Positions 50,370 through 58,990 of a stretch of 64,000 bases of DNA are shown piece after piece. Position numbers and translations under genes: made by a program. Origin of the DNA: Zhuqueibacter pondensis (GTDB lineage: Bacteria; Zhuqueibacterota; Zhuqueibacteria; Zhuqueibacterales; Zhuqueibacteraceae); the NCBI GenBank assembly GCA_034505955.1, contig JAPDQK010000001.1, forward strand, positions 124,001 through 188,000, given 5' to 3'. Under the pieces are notes generated by a model. That model saw only the letters and a program-made list of their open reading frames with translations. It made no database searches and was not told the DNA's origin. Each line of letters begins with the position of its first letter. Position 1 is the stretch's first letter.

Positions 50370-52553
50370 TCATCTGATCTTGATCTCCAGTGCCACATTG
50401 GCAACGACGCCATCCAAAGGCGCGTAGAGGGGCCGGAAGGTCGGATGAGCATACGGCGGAAGCACGACCTTTTCATACTTCGATTGCCGCACGTCAAAGA
50501 CGTTTTCAACATTGCCGATGAGGGAAAAATCGCCAAACACTTTCTGCAACATCAACCCCACCGTCCAGTAATCTTTGCTCCAATGCCCGTCACCCAAATA
50601 TTGCCGTCCAGTGTAAAAGACTTCGATGCCGCCGCGCCAGTTTTGTTCCGCTTCAACGATCACAAGTAGATTGAGCTTGTGCCGAGGCGTGAGCTCGGTC
50701 TCGACGCTTGCCGATTCATCGTTCGCTTGAATCTGCGTGTAGGTATAGTCAACCAACAATTCGGTTTCATCGAGGTTCGCTTTGAGATGGGTGTCGAATC
50801 CTTTGGTGATGAGCGGCGACGCCGCATTTTGATAGGCCAATATCCCTTTTGCAAAAAGCGCGGGATTGGGGACGAGCGGATGATGCAGGCGCGTGTAATA
50901 AAACGCCTGGTTGAAGCTGATCACGAATTCATCCACCAAAAACCTGGCGCTGAGATCGAAGTTTACGCCACGCGAAGTTTCTGCTTGCAAATCGGCGGAA
51001 ACCGGCAATACCTCTCGAAAAGCTCTGGCTTCTGCTTCAGCGGTAAACGCGGTTGGGATTTTGTATCCCATGCCGCCAGCCAGACGCGCGGAAAAGTTTC
51101 TCGAAAGCTTCCATAACGTTGAAAATCGCGGCAACACGAAGGTGCCGAAAACATTGTGCGCATCAAGACGCAATCCTGACTGGACGCTCAATCGCTCTGC
51201 CAGGCTCCAATCGTCCTGTGCAAAAATGCCGGTCGTCGTAAAGCGGTAATTCAAAAGCGGCGAGGTGGAGGTGTGATTTCTTTTTTCGTCGAAAGCATCC
51301 GTGAAATAATTCACTCCCACCACCGTTGCATGTTTTCGGGTTCGCCGCAGGAAAGACAGCTCCGAGTAGCTCGCAAGCTGGCTTCCGTGAAAATTGGTGT
51401 CACGAATCGAAATATCCCGTTGAAAATGATTGACGCTGTTTTTGAGTGTGAGTAGATGGCCGTTCGCCAATTTTCTTTCGAGCTTCACCTGCGTCGTGAG
51501 CCGGTTGGATTGGCTCTTTTCAACGAAGGGATGCAGCGAGTCGGGTGCGCTGGCGATAGCCGCCATATCGCCGCCTTGCCTGGTTTCAAACGAGGAAGAA
51601 ATTCCCAGCATCAACTCGGTGGCCGGGTTGAGGGTGAGAAAAAATTTTGGATTCAACGTGGTCTGCCGAAACTCGGGCAAGTCGGTGAAGCCGTCCTTGT
51701 CGACATCGAAGGCCTCTTGTGTGCTCTGGCTGGCGAGAAAAGTGACGCCGGCTTTGCCGCTGCGCGTGGTATAAAACGAGCTGAGGTCGCGGCCTTTTTT
51801 GTGGGTCTGATCGATAATGACCGTCCACTCCGGCTGCGGCGAGGGGAGGCGCGAAACCAAATTGACCAAGCCGGCAATGGCATCACCGCCGTAGAGCGCC
51901 GAGGCCGAGCCTTTGATGACTTCGACCTGTAACAAATCCAGCGGCGGAATTTGCAAAAGTGAAAGGCCGGAAGAGAAACCGCCATACAGTGGAAAGCCGT
52001 CTTTAAGGAGCTGGGTATACTTCCCCTGCAAACCCTGCATGCGCAGGCTCATGTTGCCGCTCGTTGCCGAAGTTTGCTGAATGTAAATGCCGCTGGTTTC
52101 CCCCAGCAATTTTGAGATATTTCCTGGTTTGATCGCCGTCTCTTCTTTGACCTCATCAAACCCCAAAACTTCGACCCGCACCGGGGAATCTTCCACCACG
52201 CCGTTGGTTCGGGTTGCAGAAACAAAAACTTCTTCCGACTCCAACGCCATGCTTTCTAAAAACACGGTCTGAATTTTATCGGGATTTTTCAAAGGAAATG
52301 AAATCTTGAGCTGTCGCGGTTTATACCCGACATAAGAAAAACGAATGGTGTAGCTGCCGTCCGGAATATTGGTAATGACAACTTTCCCATCAGCATCCGT
52401 GGCGCCGCCGATACGGAGCGAATCAATAGAAACATTGGCGCCGCTCAGGGCTTCTTGCGTCGCTTCGTCTTTGACCGACGCCTGAAAAACATTTTGCCCG
52501 GATGCCTGTTGCGAAAGGAACAGAATCGCCAGAATCAAAGTCGTCTTCAGCAT
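50370..52553 (-). CDS. TonB-dependent receptor inside the efflux operon
   Basis: A 727-residue outer-membrane receptor. Signal peptide 1-19 (FLSQQASG). Carboxypeptidase-regulatory-like domain about 22-105 (ATQEALSGANVSIDSLRIGG, FSYVGYKPRQL). Plug about 115-230 (NISKLLGETSGIYIQQ, LLKDGFPLYGGFSSGLSLLQI, GGDAIAGLVNLVSR). Barrel to the end (VVANVALEIKIR). It lies between the adaptor (53-base gap) and the RND pump (27-base gap) in the same direction, so it is co-transcribed with an efflux system, an unusual partner for an import receptor. It may take up a metal or chelate handled by the same pump; this is inference. Confidence 0.85.
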   Translation of the reverse strand: MLKTTLILAILFLSQQASGQNVFQASVKDEATQEALSGANVSIDSLRIGGATDADGKVVITNIPDGSYTIRFSYVGYKPRQLKISFPLKNPDKIQTVFLESMALESEEVFVSATRTNGVVEDSPVRVEVLGFDEVKEETAIKPGNISKLLGETSGIYIQQTSATSGNMSLRMQGLQGKYTQLLKDGFPLYGGFSSGLSLLQIPPLDLLQVEVIKGSASALYGGDAIAGLVNLVSRLPSPQPEWTVIIDQTHKKGRDLSSFYTTRSGKAGVTFLASQSTQEAFDVDKDGFTDLPEFRQTTLNPKFFLTLNPATELMLGISSSFETRQGGDMAAIASAPDSLHPFVEKSQSNRLTTQVKLERKLANGHLLTLKNSVNHFQRDISIRDTNFHGSQLASYSELSFLRRTRKHATVVGVNYFTDAFDEKRNHTSTSPLLNYRFTTTGIFAQDDWSLAERLSVQSGLRLDAHNVFGTFVLPRFSTLWKLSRNFSARLAGGMGYKIPTAFTAEAEARAFREVLPVSADLQAETSRGVNFDLSARFLVDEFVISFNQAFYYTRLHHPLVPNPALFAKGILAYQNAASPLITKGFDTHLKANLDETELLVDYTYTQIQANDESASVETELTPRHKLNLLVIVEAEQNWRGGIEVFYTGRQYLGDGHWSKDYWTVGLMLQKVFGDFSLIGNVENVFDVRQSKYEKVVLPPYAHPTFRPLYAPLDGVVANVALEIKIR

Positions 52554-52606
52554 AGAGGCATCCTGTGTTCAAAAACGTTGATCCGTTAAATCCGTGTTAT
52601 GTATTT

Positions 52607-53599
52607 TTATCTTTCGATCCGAATCCGCGTCGAATCCGGCAAGCCGTAATGGCCTTCAACAATAATGTGCATGCCCGGCCGTAGCCCCTCTCCGGAAATC
52701 GCTACGGTGGTCGGGGTCTCGATGCCGACCTCGATTTCGCGGATGACGGCAAGTGAATCGCCGAGGGCTTCGACGATGGTGTACACGCCGGTCTCATCAT
52801 CGCGCAAAACCGCCTTGTCCGGCACCAGCAAAGCATTCTCATGTTTGCCAATCACAATTTCTGCAGTACCAAACATCTCGCTGCGCAGCTCCGCAGTGGG
52901 GGTCAGAAAGCGCAATCGCACTTCGGCCATTTGCGCGAACGGATCGATCTGCGGCTGGATATTTTCGACTTTGCATTGATAAAATTTTCCCGCCCAGCTT
53001 TGAAAACTCACCGCGGCTTCCTGCCCCAATTTAATCCGGGACAAATCCCGCGCCGGTAGCTTGGCAAAGAAATAGAGCGAGCGCAAGTCAATGATCGTTG
53101 CCAGCGCGCCGCCCGCGGTCACAAACTCGCCCTCATTCAAGGCGCGCGCGACGATGACGCCATCGAAGGGCGCGGGAATTTCCAAAGCGGTGTTGTTGCG
53201 CTGCGCCAGAACAAGTGCGGCTTCGGCACGTTTTTTTTCCTCGGCAGTTTGGGCACGCGACCGCAGTAATTCCGCACCGGTGAGCGCGGCTAACGCTTCT
53301 TTCGTCGCCACGATGGCGATCACTTGACCCTGCCTCACCGCGTCTCCTTCGAGCACACGCAGCGACGTTACCTTGCCGTCAATGGGCGAGCTGATGCTTT
53401 CTTGACGTAACACTTTGGTCATGCCGGTCACCGCAACGATTTCCGGAATGCTGCCGCTGCGGACGCTGTCAATTTTCACCGCGACGACCGGAGTCACGGC
53501 GGCCTCAGTCTCCTCCTCTCCACTCGCGCCGTTGCCGCAAGCGGCGAGAAAGACGAGCGAGAAAGAAATCATACAGACTGCACAAAATAGGATGAACAT
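52607..53599 (-). CDS. RND efflux periplasmic adaptor (HlyD/MFP family) lipoprotein
   Basis: A 330-residue adaptor. Lipoprotein signal at the N-terminus (SLVFLAAC, Cys about 21). Beta-barrel and lipoyl half domains (ISSPIDGKVTSLRVLEGDAV, PFDGVIVARALNEGEFVTAGGAL) surround a short helical hairpin (LTGAELLRSRAQTAEEKKR); C-terminal region with YTIVEALGDSLAVIREIEVG. It bridges the pump and TolC. Start at 53599 (MFILFC) chosen because it begins the lipoprotein signal and because the longer frame to 53731 runs through a dispersed TGTCATTC repeat. Second gene in the operon. Confidence 0.85.
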   Translation of the reverse strand: MFILFCAVCMISFSLVFLAACGNGASGEEETEAAVTPVVAVKIDSVRSGSIPEIVAVTGMTKVLRQESISSPIDGKVTSLRVLEGDAVRQGQVIAIVATKEALAALTGAELLRSRAQTAEEKKRAEAALVLAQRNNTALEIPAPFDGVIVARALNEGEFVTAGGALATIIDLRSLYFFAKLPARDLSRIKLGQEAAVSFQSWAGKFYQCKVENIQPQIDPFAQMAEVRLRFLTPTAELRSEMFGTAEIVIGKHENALLVPDKAVLRDDETGVYTIVEALGDSLAVIREIEVGIETPTTVAISGEGLRPGMHIIVEGHYGLPDSTRIRIER

Positions 53600-53642
53600 G
53601 TCATGCGGTACGCATCTTTTTGCAATTGAGTACAGTGCGCGA

Positions 53643-53672
53643 TTGAAAAAAGATTCCTGTAGAATGACATTC
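53643..53672 (-). repeat. Dispersed TGTCATTC half-unit between tolC and adaptor genes
   Basis: The complement reads GAATGTCATTCTACAGGAAT then CTTTTTTCAAT, close to 23523-23550 and 13853-13879. It occupies the 128-base gap between the tolC-like and adaptor genes. Confidence 0.5.
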
Positions 53673-53727
53673 GGCACGAGGCTCGCGCCATTGCCAATTA
53701 TTGGTTCAGAGCACAATAAACTTTTTC

Positions 53728-54984
53728 TCATTCTGTCTCTCCGGTTAGCCGCAGCATCTGGGCATGCAAGATGGCGATCTCGGCGCGGGTTTGTTCTTCC
53801 TGCAAAGCGATTTCCAGTAGGGTGCGATGCGCGTCGATCACTTCCAAGCTGCTCACGCCGCCGCCGGCATATTGTGCCAGCAAAATTTCGTATTGCTCGA
53901 GCGCCTTGGTGTGGCTGTTCTTGAGCAGGCTCAACTTTTCGACAGCGGCGTCATATTGCTGCCGGCTGGTTTGATACGCGGTGTCCAGGCGGCGGCGCAA
54001 CACGACGAAATCCGCCTGCAGCGCATTGAGCGCGGCGTTTTTCTGCTCGATGCGCGCCGCGATTGCGCCCCAGTTCCAAATCGGCAGATCGAACGAAATG
54101 CCGGCGAGGTAACCAAAAATATGCGGTGAGCCGGGTTCAAGAAGTTGATTTCGCGAGGTCCAGGCGCCGGCGCTGCTGATCGCTGAGATCACCGGCAGCC
54201 GCTCGGCCTGCGCCAGCTTGACGTCGAGTTTGGCCGCTTCGAGGTTGAATCCAAATTCTTTGAGATCGAGATTATTTTCGAAGCGCTCCGGCGCGGCGGG
54301 CAGAGTAATTGAATCGGCTACAACGATTATTGTATCCAAAGGCAAGCCCATCGGCTCGAGCAAATGCTTCATGGCCACGGCCACAGCGGTGCGGAGCTCA
54401 TTGAGCACGATGGTTTCTGCCTGCAACTGAATCTCGGCGCGCGCAATGTCGGTTTTGGGCACGGCACCGCCGTACGCCAGCGCGCGCACGGTTTCAAGGT
54501 AGGATTGCAGGTCGGTGATGCTTCCTTGCGTGAGTGCGTATTGTCGTTGCGTGCGCAACAGGTCGATATAGGCGAGCCGCACTTCGAGACGAATGTCGGC
54601 AGCCGCTCGAGTCTTGGCATTTGCCGCCTGTCGCAAATTCACTTCAGCTTGTTGTTGCGCCGGTTTGATTGTGCCGTCAAAAAGCGGTTGTTTGATTTCG
54701 ACAAGGCCTTCGTATTCGCCGCCCTCTGTGAGCGCAGGATCGAGTCCCTTTAAGGGCGCGAACGAAGCGCCGGCGGCAAAGCTCACAATGGGCCGCCGCA
54801 ACGCGCCGGCGGCTTTGATTTGTTGCTCGGCGGCATTAATGCCATATCCGGCAGAAGCGAGGCGCGGATTTTTCTGCAAAGCGAGGCGAATGCAGTCATC
54901 CAACGACAACGTCTGCGCCGGCGCCAGTCCGCCGGAAATCAGCAGCAGGGAAAAAGCGAAAATTGCTGTCTTTAAACTTGGCAT
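53728..54984 (-). CDS. TolC-family outer-membrane efflux protein
   Basis: A 418-residue TolC-family protein. Signal peptide about 1-24 (LISGGLAPAQ). Helical repeat blocks: LSLDDCIRLALQKNPRLASA, LVEIKQPLFDGTIKPAQQQAEV, LAYIDLLRTQRQY, IFGYLAGISFDLPIWNWGAIAARIEQ and LLAQYAGGGVSSLEVIDAHRTLL, giving the two-fold TolC helical barrel. First gene of the efflux operon; the gap to the adaptor contains a dispersed repeat. Start at 54984 (MPSLKTAIF) is the start of the signal sequence. Confidence 0.88.
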   Translation of the reverse strand: MPSLKTAIFAFSLLLISGGLAPAQTLSLDDCIRLALQKNPRLASAGYGINAAEQQIKAAGALRRPIVSFAAGASFAPLKGLDPALTEGGEYEGLVEIKQPLFDGTIKPAQQQAEVNLRQAANAKTRAAADIRLEVRLAYIDLLRTQRQYALTQGSITDLQSYLETVRALAYGGAVPKTDIARAEIQLQAETIVLNELRTAVAVAMKHLLEPMGLPLDTIIVVADSITLPAAPERFENNLDLKEFGFNLEAAKLDVKLAQAERLPVISAISSAGAWTSRNQLLEPGSPHIFGYLAGISFDLPIWNWGAIAARIEQKNAALNALQADFVVLRRRLDTAYQTSRQQYDAAVEKLSLLKNSHTKALEQYEILLAQYAGGGVSSLEVIDAHRTLLEIALQEEQTRAEIAILHAQMLRLTGETE

Positions 54985-55094
54985 GGTTCGAGCGGTAATG
55001 ATTGCGTTGCAACCCAAAGCTCAAAGCTTCGCTCCAAAGAAATAGAATTCATTGACGAAGTAACCATCGAACGCTGTTAGCCGCTGTTTACCGT

Positions 55095-57518
55095 TCACGG
55101 ATTGTCGTCGTAATGTATTTGCTCTTCCTTCGACTTCTTTGGTTGCGCCCCGAAGCGATAGGTAACGCTCAAATACATGATTCTCGAATCACGCTTGTTG
55201 ACGACCGTCTGGCTAAGCGACGGAGTGTTCAACTCGAACTCCCGCCTCAAGGTCTTGAAGACATCGGTGATTGTCAGCACCAGAAAAAATTTGCCTCCGA
55301 GCAACTCTTGCCGAAATCCGGTGTTGACCACGTAACTTGGGGCTTGTTTTCCCTGCGGCGTCAACCGTGAGGAATTGTACTTCGAATTGATCTGCAGTCG
55401 TGATGTCCCACTCAGATTCATGTCCACCGTGCAGTTACCGCTCCAGGTAGTAATCGACTTTTTGTTGCTGTAGCCGAGATTCGATGCGTCGATCTGATTC
55501 CGAAAGGCGTTGGCATTTCCGTGAACCGTTATGAAATCGCCCAGATTCGCAGAGACAACCACTTCCAAGCCGCCGGATTGATCGCTCGAAAGATTCTGTC
55601 TCGTCGTCATCAGCGTTGTGTCATTGAGCGCTTGCGTCACCGAAGTAAACCTGTTGTAAGTATGCCGGTAAAACAGAGCCGGCAGGATGGATATTTCACC
55701 GTTCTGAAACTGACAGCCCAGCTCGAGGGAATGAACGTACTCCGGCAGCAGTTTGGGATTTCCCGCAGATACGTTTCGAGGATCACGGTATTCCGGGAAC
55801 GGATTCAGCTCGTCGCCTTCCGGTCTGCGTGTGCGCCTGCTGTAGCTGAGTTGCAGCTCGGCTAATTTGCTGAGCTGGTGTGACAGATGCAATGTCGGAT
55901 ACCAGCTGAAGTATCGGTTGGTTATGATCGAATCCAATGTCACCAGATTGGACCTGACTGACGCATGTTCTGTCCGCAAACCTGCCATGAAACCGAATGA
56001 TCCGAGTGATTGCTGGTACGTGGCATACAGCGCGTGGATCGACTCATCATAAAGAAATCTGTTGGTCTTGTTCACATCCGTAACGAGCTTCTGTTGAGTC
56101 GCATCGAAGTACTCGGCATGGAAATCAAAATCGTTGCCGATGAATTCTCCCAGGTATCCGACTTCAAGATTCGACTTTTCGGTGAGTGGATTGGAGTACT
56201 CCAGTGTAAGCTGGCGATTGTTGTCATCGTTTTTGCTCAGGGTGTTGTCGTATTCATTCGCACCGGCCGGCAACAAGTAGACGTTGGTGTAGCGATTATC
56301 TTCCTGTTCAGGCGCTCCGGCGGCGCTGAACTCGAGCCGCAGCGTGTGATCTTCCCTCGGGAAATTGTGTTCGAAGAACCCGGTGACGCTGTACTCTTTT
56401 TCGAACTCGGTTTCGATCCGGTTGCGGCGGTATTGGTTGATCAGGATACGATCACTGTTGTGCAGAAGTTTGTCGGCACTCTCCGTCCTCGTGAAACGGT
56501 TGTGAAAATAATCGCCCGAAAGCCCAAACTTGTTTTGGCCGTCGGGCCGATAGTCGATTCCAAATGAAACCATGTGTGAGAGAGGCCTGGCGTATGAGCT
56601 CGCTGTCTCATGGTAGAATGTGAGCGTGGAAGCCGATGTGGTCTGCAGACGATTATCTGTGTTGATCCGATTCCGGCTGTCTTTCCGGATGCCGTAACTT
56701 CCATGGAGGTTGAATGCGCCCGGATTATAGTTCAGTCGTGCATTCCCGTTGTAGCGGTCCTGGTTGCCGACGTTACCGGCAATGTTGCCGTTGATTCCCA
56801 GCGTGGTGTTCTTCTTCAGTACGATGTTGATGATGCCGGAGGTGCCGTCGGGTTTGTACTTGGCTGAGGGGTTGGTGATGACTTCGATTCTGTCAAGGGA
56901 ATTTGCCGGCATTTGTTGCAAGACCGTGGCACTGTTCTTCTTCATCAGTGGCGAGGTTCTGCCGTTGAGCATGATCAAGACGTTCGACGATCCACGCAGA
57001 CTCACGTTGCCATCAATATCCACTTGCACTGACGGGATATTCTGCAGGAGCTCGCTTGCGGATCCTGCCTTGCTCATGAGATCCTGATCGACGTTGTAGA
57101 CCTTCCGGTCGATAGTGGCATTGTAGAGCGCTTTCTCTGCTGTAACCTGAACTTCTCCGAGAGGCACCGCCTCTGCCACGAGTCTGACTTTGCCGAGATT
57201 GAGATGCTTGTGTTGCAGGTCAATGAGAAACACGGGCGTTTGCTTCTCTTTGTACCCAATCATGCTGAAGGTGATGAAGTATTGACCTGCCGGGACTTCG
57301 GTAAAGTCGAATTTACCTGTTTGATTGGTTACCGTACCGGTAACGATGGTGCTGTCCTCCTTCATACGAAGAACAACATTCACAAACTCAATTGGGCTTG
57401 CGGTGGAATCGTCAATGACCGATCCTCGGATTGTTCCCACGTTGTTATCTTGCGCACCCAGCGTGGCAGCGAAAACCGTAGTGAGGCTCAGGATAACGCA
57501 CCAACTTTTTGTCTTCAT
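55095..57518 (-). CDS. Outer-membrane beta-barrel TonB-dependent receptor family protein
   Basis: An 807-residue receptor. Signal peptide 1-22 (TTVFAATLGAQ). Carboxypeptidase-regulatory-like domain about 28-115 (GTIRGSVIDDSTASPIEFVN, FSMIGYKEKQTP). Plug-like region about 120-235 (YNVDQDLMSKAGSASELLQN, VSLRGSSNVLIMLNGR, GTSGIINIVLKKN). Large barrel to about 790, ending in VTYRFGAQPKK with a charged tail. The plug without a strict TonB box and the RGSSNVLIMLNGR motif are typical of the OMP_b-brl_3 group. It is separated from the efflux operon by about 80 bases and could be co-regulated. Confidence 0.85.
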   Translation of the reverse strand: MKTKSWCVILSLTTVFAATLGAQDNNVGTIRGSVIDDSTASPIEFVNVVLRMKEDSTIVTGTVTNQTGKFDFTEVPAGQYFITFSMIGYKEKQTPVFLIDLQHKHLNLGKVRLVAEAVPLGEVQVTAEKALYNATIDRKVYNVDQDLMSKAGSASELLQNIPSVQVDIDGNVSLRGSSNVLIMLNGRTSPLMKKNSATVLQQMPANSLDRIEVITNPSAKYKPDGTSGIINIVLKKNTTLGINGNIAGNVGNQDRYNGNARLNYNPGAFNLHGSYGIRKDSRNRINTDNRLQTTSASTLTFYHETASSYARPLSHMVSFGIDYRPDGQNKFGLSGDYFHNRFTRTESADKLLHNSDRILINQYRRNRIETEFEKEYSVTGFFEHNFPREDHTLRLEFSAAGAPEQEDNRYTNVYLLPAGANEYDNTLSKNDDNNRQLTLEYSNPLTEKSNLEVGYLGEFIGNDFDFHAEYFDATQQKLVTDVNKTNRFLYDESIHALYATYQQSLGSFGFMAGLRTEHASVRSNLVTLDSIITNRYFSWYPTLHLSHQLSKLAELQLSYSRRTRRPEGDELNPFPEYRDPRNVSAGNPKLLPEYVHSLELGCQFQNGEISILPALFYRHTYNRFTSVTQALNDTTLMTTRQNLSSDQSGGLEVVVSANLGDFITVHGNANAFRNQIDASNLGYSNKKSITTWSGNCTVDMNLSGTSRLQINSKYNSSRLTPQGKQAPSYVVNTGFRQELLGGKFFLVLTITDVFKTLRREFELNTPSLSQTVVNKRDSRIMYLSVTYRFGAQPKKSKEEQIHYDDNP

Positions 57519-57875
57519 TTCAGCTGTTCAAGAGTGGAATTGAATTTGTTGTTTTGATCGCAATGAAGCAATAAAATCATTCTTCATTTTTGTTCTCGGC
57601 TTTTTGAGCGGCATGCCATTTCTGATGTAACAAAGTTTGTTTTTTCATACCTGACAATTTACGAAACTGCGCAGGTGTGATTGTCATGGTTTTGTCATAT
57701 AAGTGTAAAATCGAGTTCACCGATGCACGATTTTGGCCTCGCATAATCAAAAAAATATCATTCCGGCGGATTCTTTTTAAGCATGGCATCACCGCCACTG
57801 CGTTCTGTCTAAGAATCTGCCAAAATGATATTTGATATTTACATCGAGTGGCCCGCCCAGACGCATGGGAAAGAT

Positions 57876-58242
57876 TAATTAGTGTTTGTCCGAAAACTCC
57901 ATCTTTGGCGTCATTGCGAGTGGTAGATGGCTGATGGGCCATTCTTTCGGTCAGAAACACACCACCCTGAATGTCATTCCGCAAGGAATCTTCCAGCGTA
58001 CTGGCACTGTACTCATGCGGGGGAAGATGCTTACAGCATGACAAAGGAGAGCGTTTCTTGGGAGGCGTCTTTGGCCGAAGCTCTACGAGTCGTAGACCCT
58101 ACAGGCGTAGCCTACGGCCGCAGGCAATCTTCTTGAATGCATGATTGATGCAGGTTTGAGGAGATCGCTTCGCCTGCGGCCGCAGGCTGAGAAACGCTCG
58201 CGATGACAGGCCAAATCGGTATTTTTGGACAGACACTAATTA
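57876..58242. mobile_element. MITE-like element with 16-bp terminal inverted repeats
   Basis: Left end TAATTAGTGTTTGTCC (57876-57891); the complement of the right end (58227-58242) reads TAATTAGTGTCTGTCC, 15 of 16 positions identical, both followed by A-rich sequence. The 367-bp interior has no coding sequence. Inside lies a smaller palindromic element (TGTCATTCCGCAAGG at 57971 to CAGCATGACA at 58043) and a CTACAGGCGTAGCCTACGG unit near 58100. A clear target duplication is not visible because the ends are themselves TA-rich palindromes. Confidence 0.55.
57971..58043. repeat. Palindromic dispersed repeat element, nested copy
   Basis: TGTCATTCCGCAAGGAATC then TTCC at the left and GGAAGATGCTTACAGCATGACA-type right end (58023-58043) form an imperfect hairpin, the same family as the elements at 23604 and 62944. 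Confidence 0.5.
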
Positions 58243-58298
58243 GGAGGCGGGATAAAATGACAAATTAACTTTATCCCATTTTGGGGGATCGCCGATCT

Positions 58299-58817
58299 TT
58301 ACTTCACCACTTTGTTTGCTGCTGCAGCGATTTCTTTCACACCTCGGGCAATGCTTTCGGAGAGCGCCGGATTTCTTTTCATCGCCCTGATTTTAGCCGG
58401 AACAAACAGCAAATCTTCCGGCGTTCGCGCAAGGTCAAAATTATCCTGCAGGCTTTTGCCGCGAAATTGGGCGAGGAATTCCTCCTCAATCCCGTCGACG
58501 CCTTTCAAACAGACTTTGGAAATAACACCGGTATTCGTTATTCCGACCAGGATGTCGATGGTTCTACCTTCATGCTGCAGGGATTTGAGGAAAACGTACC
58601 CAAGAAATTCTTCCGGTGGCCCCCATGCGCCGTGTTCCCACACTTCGGTCCATAGAATGCCCGGCTCGAGTGTCTTTATGGCTTCGCAAGAATTGGCCAA
58701 AGGAAACATCAATTTACAATCTTGCTGTGTCAATCCGGACGGTGTTTTGGCAACGGACATTGATGTCAATAGTCCGAACATCAACACTGTGAAAAGAATC
58801 TGGTCCTTTTTCATCAT
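58299..58817 (-). CDS. Exported FMN-binding-like protein
   Basis: A 172-residue protein with a signal peptide (about 4-23, LLTSMSVA). The mature domain has the FMN-binding layout: WEHGAWGPPEEFLGYVFLKS, IDILVGITNTGVISKVCLKG and EEFLAQFRGKSLQDNF; the usual phosphate-binding Ser/Thr-G-A-T motif cannot be seen, so flavin attachment is uncertain. Remaining C-terminal 60 residues are helical (ARTPEDLLFVPAKIRAMKR). GAGGAG precedes the ATG at 58817; the N-terminal extension to 58892 lies before that site. Just downstream of the kinase/regulator operon on the same strand. Confidence 0.6.
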   Translation of the reverse strand: MMKKDQILFTVLMFGLLTSMSVAKTPSGLTQQDCKLMFPLANSCEAIKTLEPGILWTEVWEHGAWGPPEEFLGYVFLKSLQHEGRTIDILVGITNTGVISKVCLKGVDGIEEEFLAQFRGKSLQDNFDLARTPEDLLFVPAKIRAMKRNPALSESIARGVKEIAAAANKVVK

Positions 58818-58990
58818 TTTTCTCCTCGTTGAAATGCTCAGATGCTTCATATCACCCGTACGAATTTCAAAAAAAGTTCGATTCACTCTCAATAATAATA
58901 TACGAAAAGGCTAACCGGCGTATGTCACAGCCATGTCGTAGGATTGTAAAATGCGTGTCAAATAGCAAAAATTTTGCCCACACGCTTTTC

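Larger units (their letters stand above)
57519..58298. other. Repeat-filled intergenic region
   Basis: About 780 bases between the receptor start and the FMN-binding-like gene. Most of it (57876-58242) is a MITE-like element with terminal inverted repeats that contains smaller palindromic repeats. The remaining 350 bases upstream of the receptor hold a weak minus-strand frame (57577 to about 57800, ending KMTITPAQFRKLSGM-type residues) without support. The inverted repeat GGGATAAA (58249-58256) / TTTATCCC (58269-58276) lies beyond the element. Confidence 0.5.

Noticed and set aside
57577..58044. A 155-codon minus-strand frame upstream of the barrel receptor
   Set aside because: Its first half runs through the MITE and palindromic repeat, it has no ribosome-binding site, and the remaining C-terminal part has no recognisable domain. 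A short gene starting near 57800 is possible but not supported.
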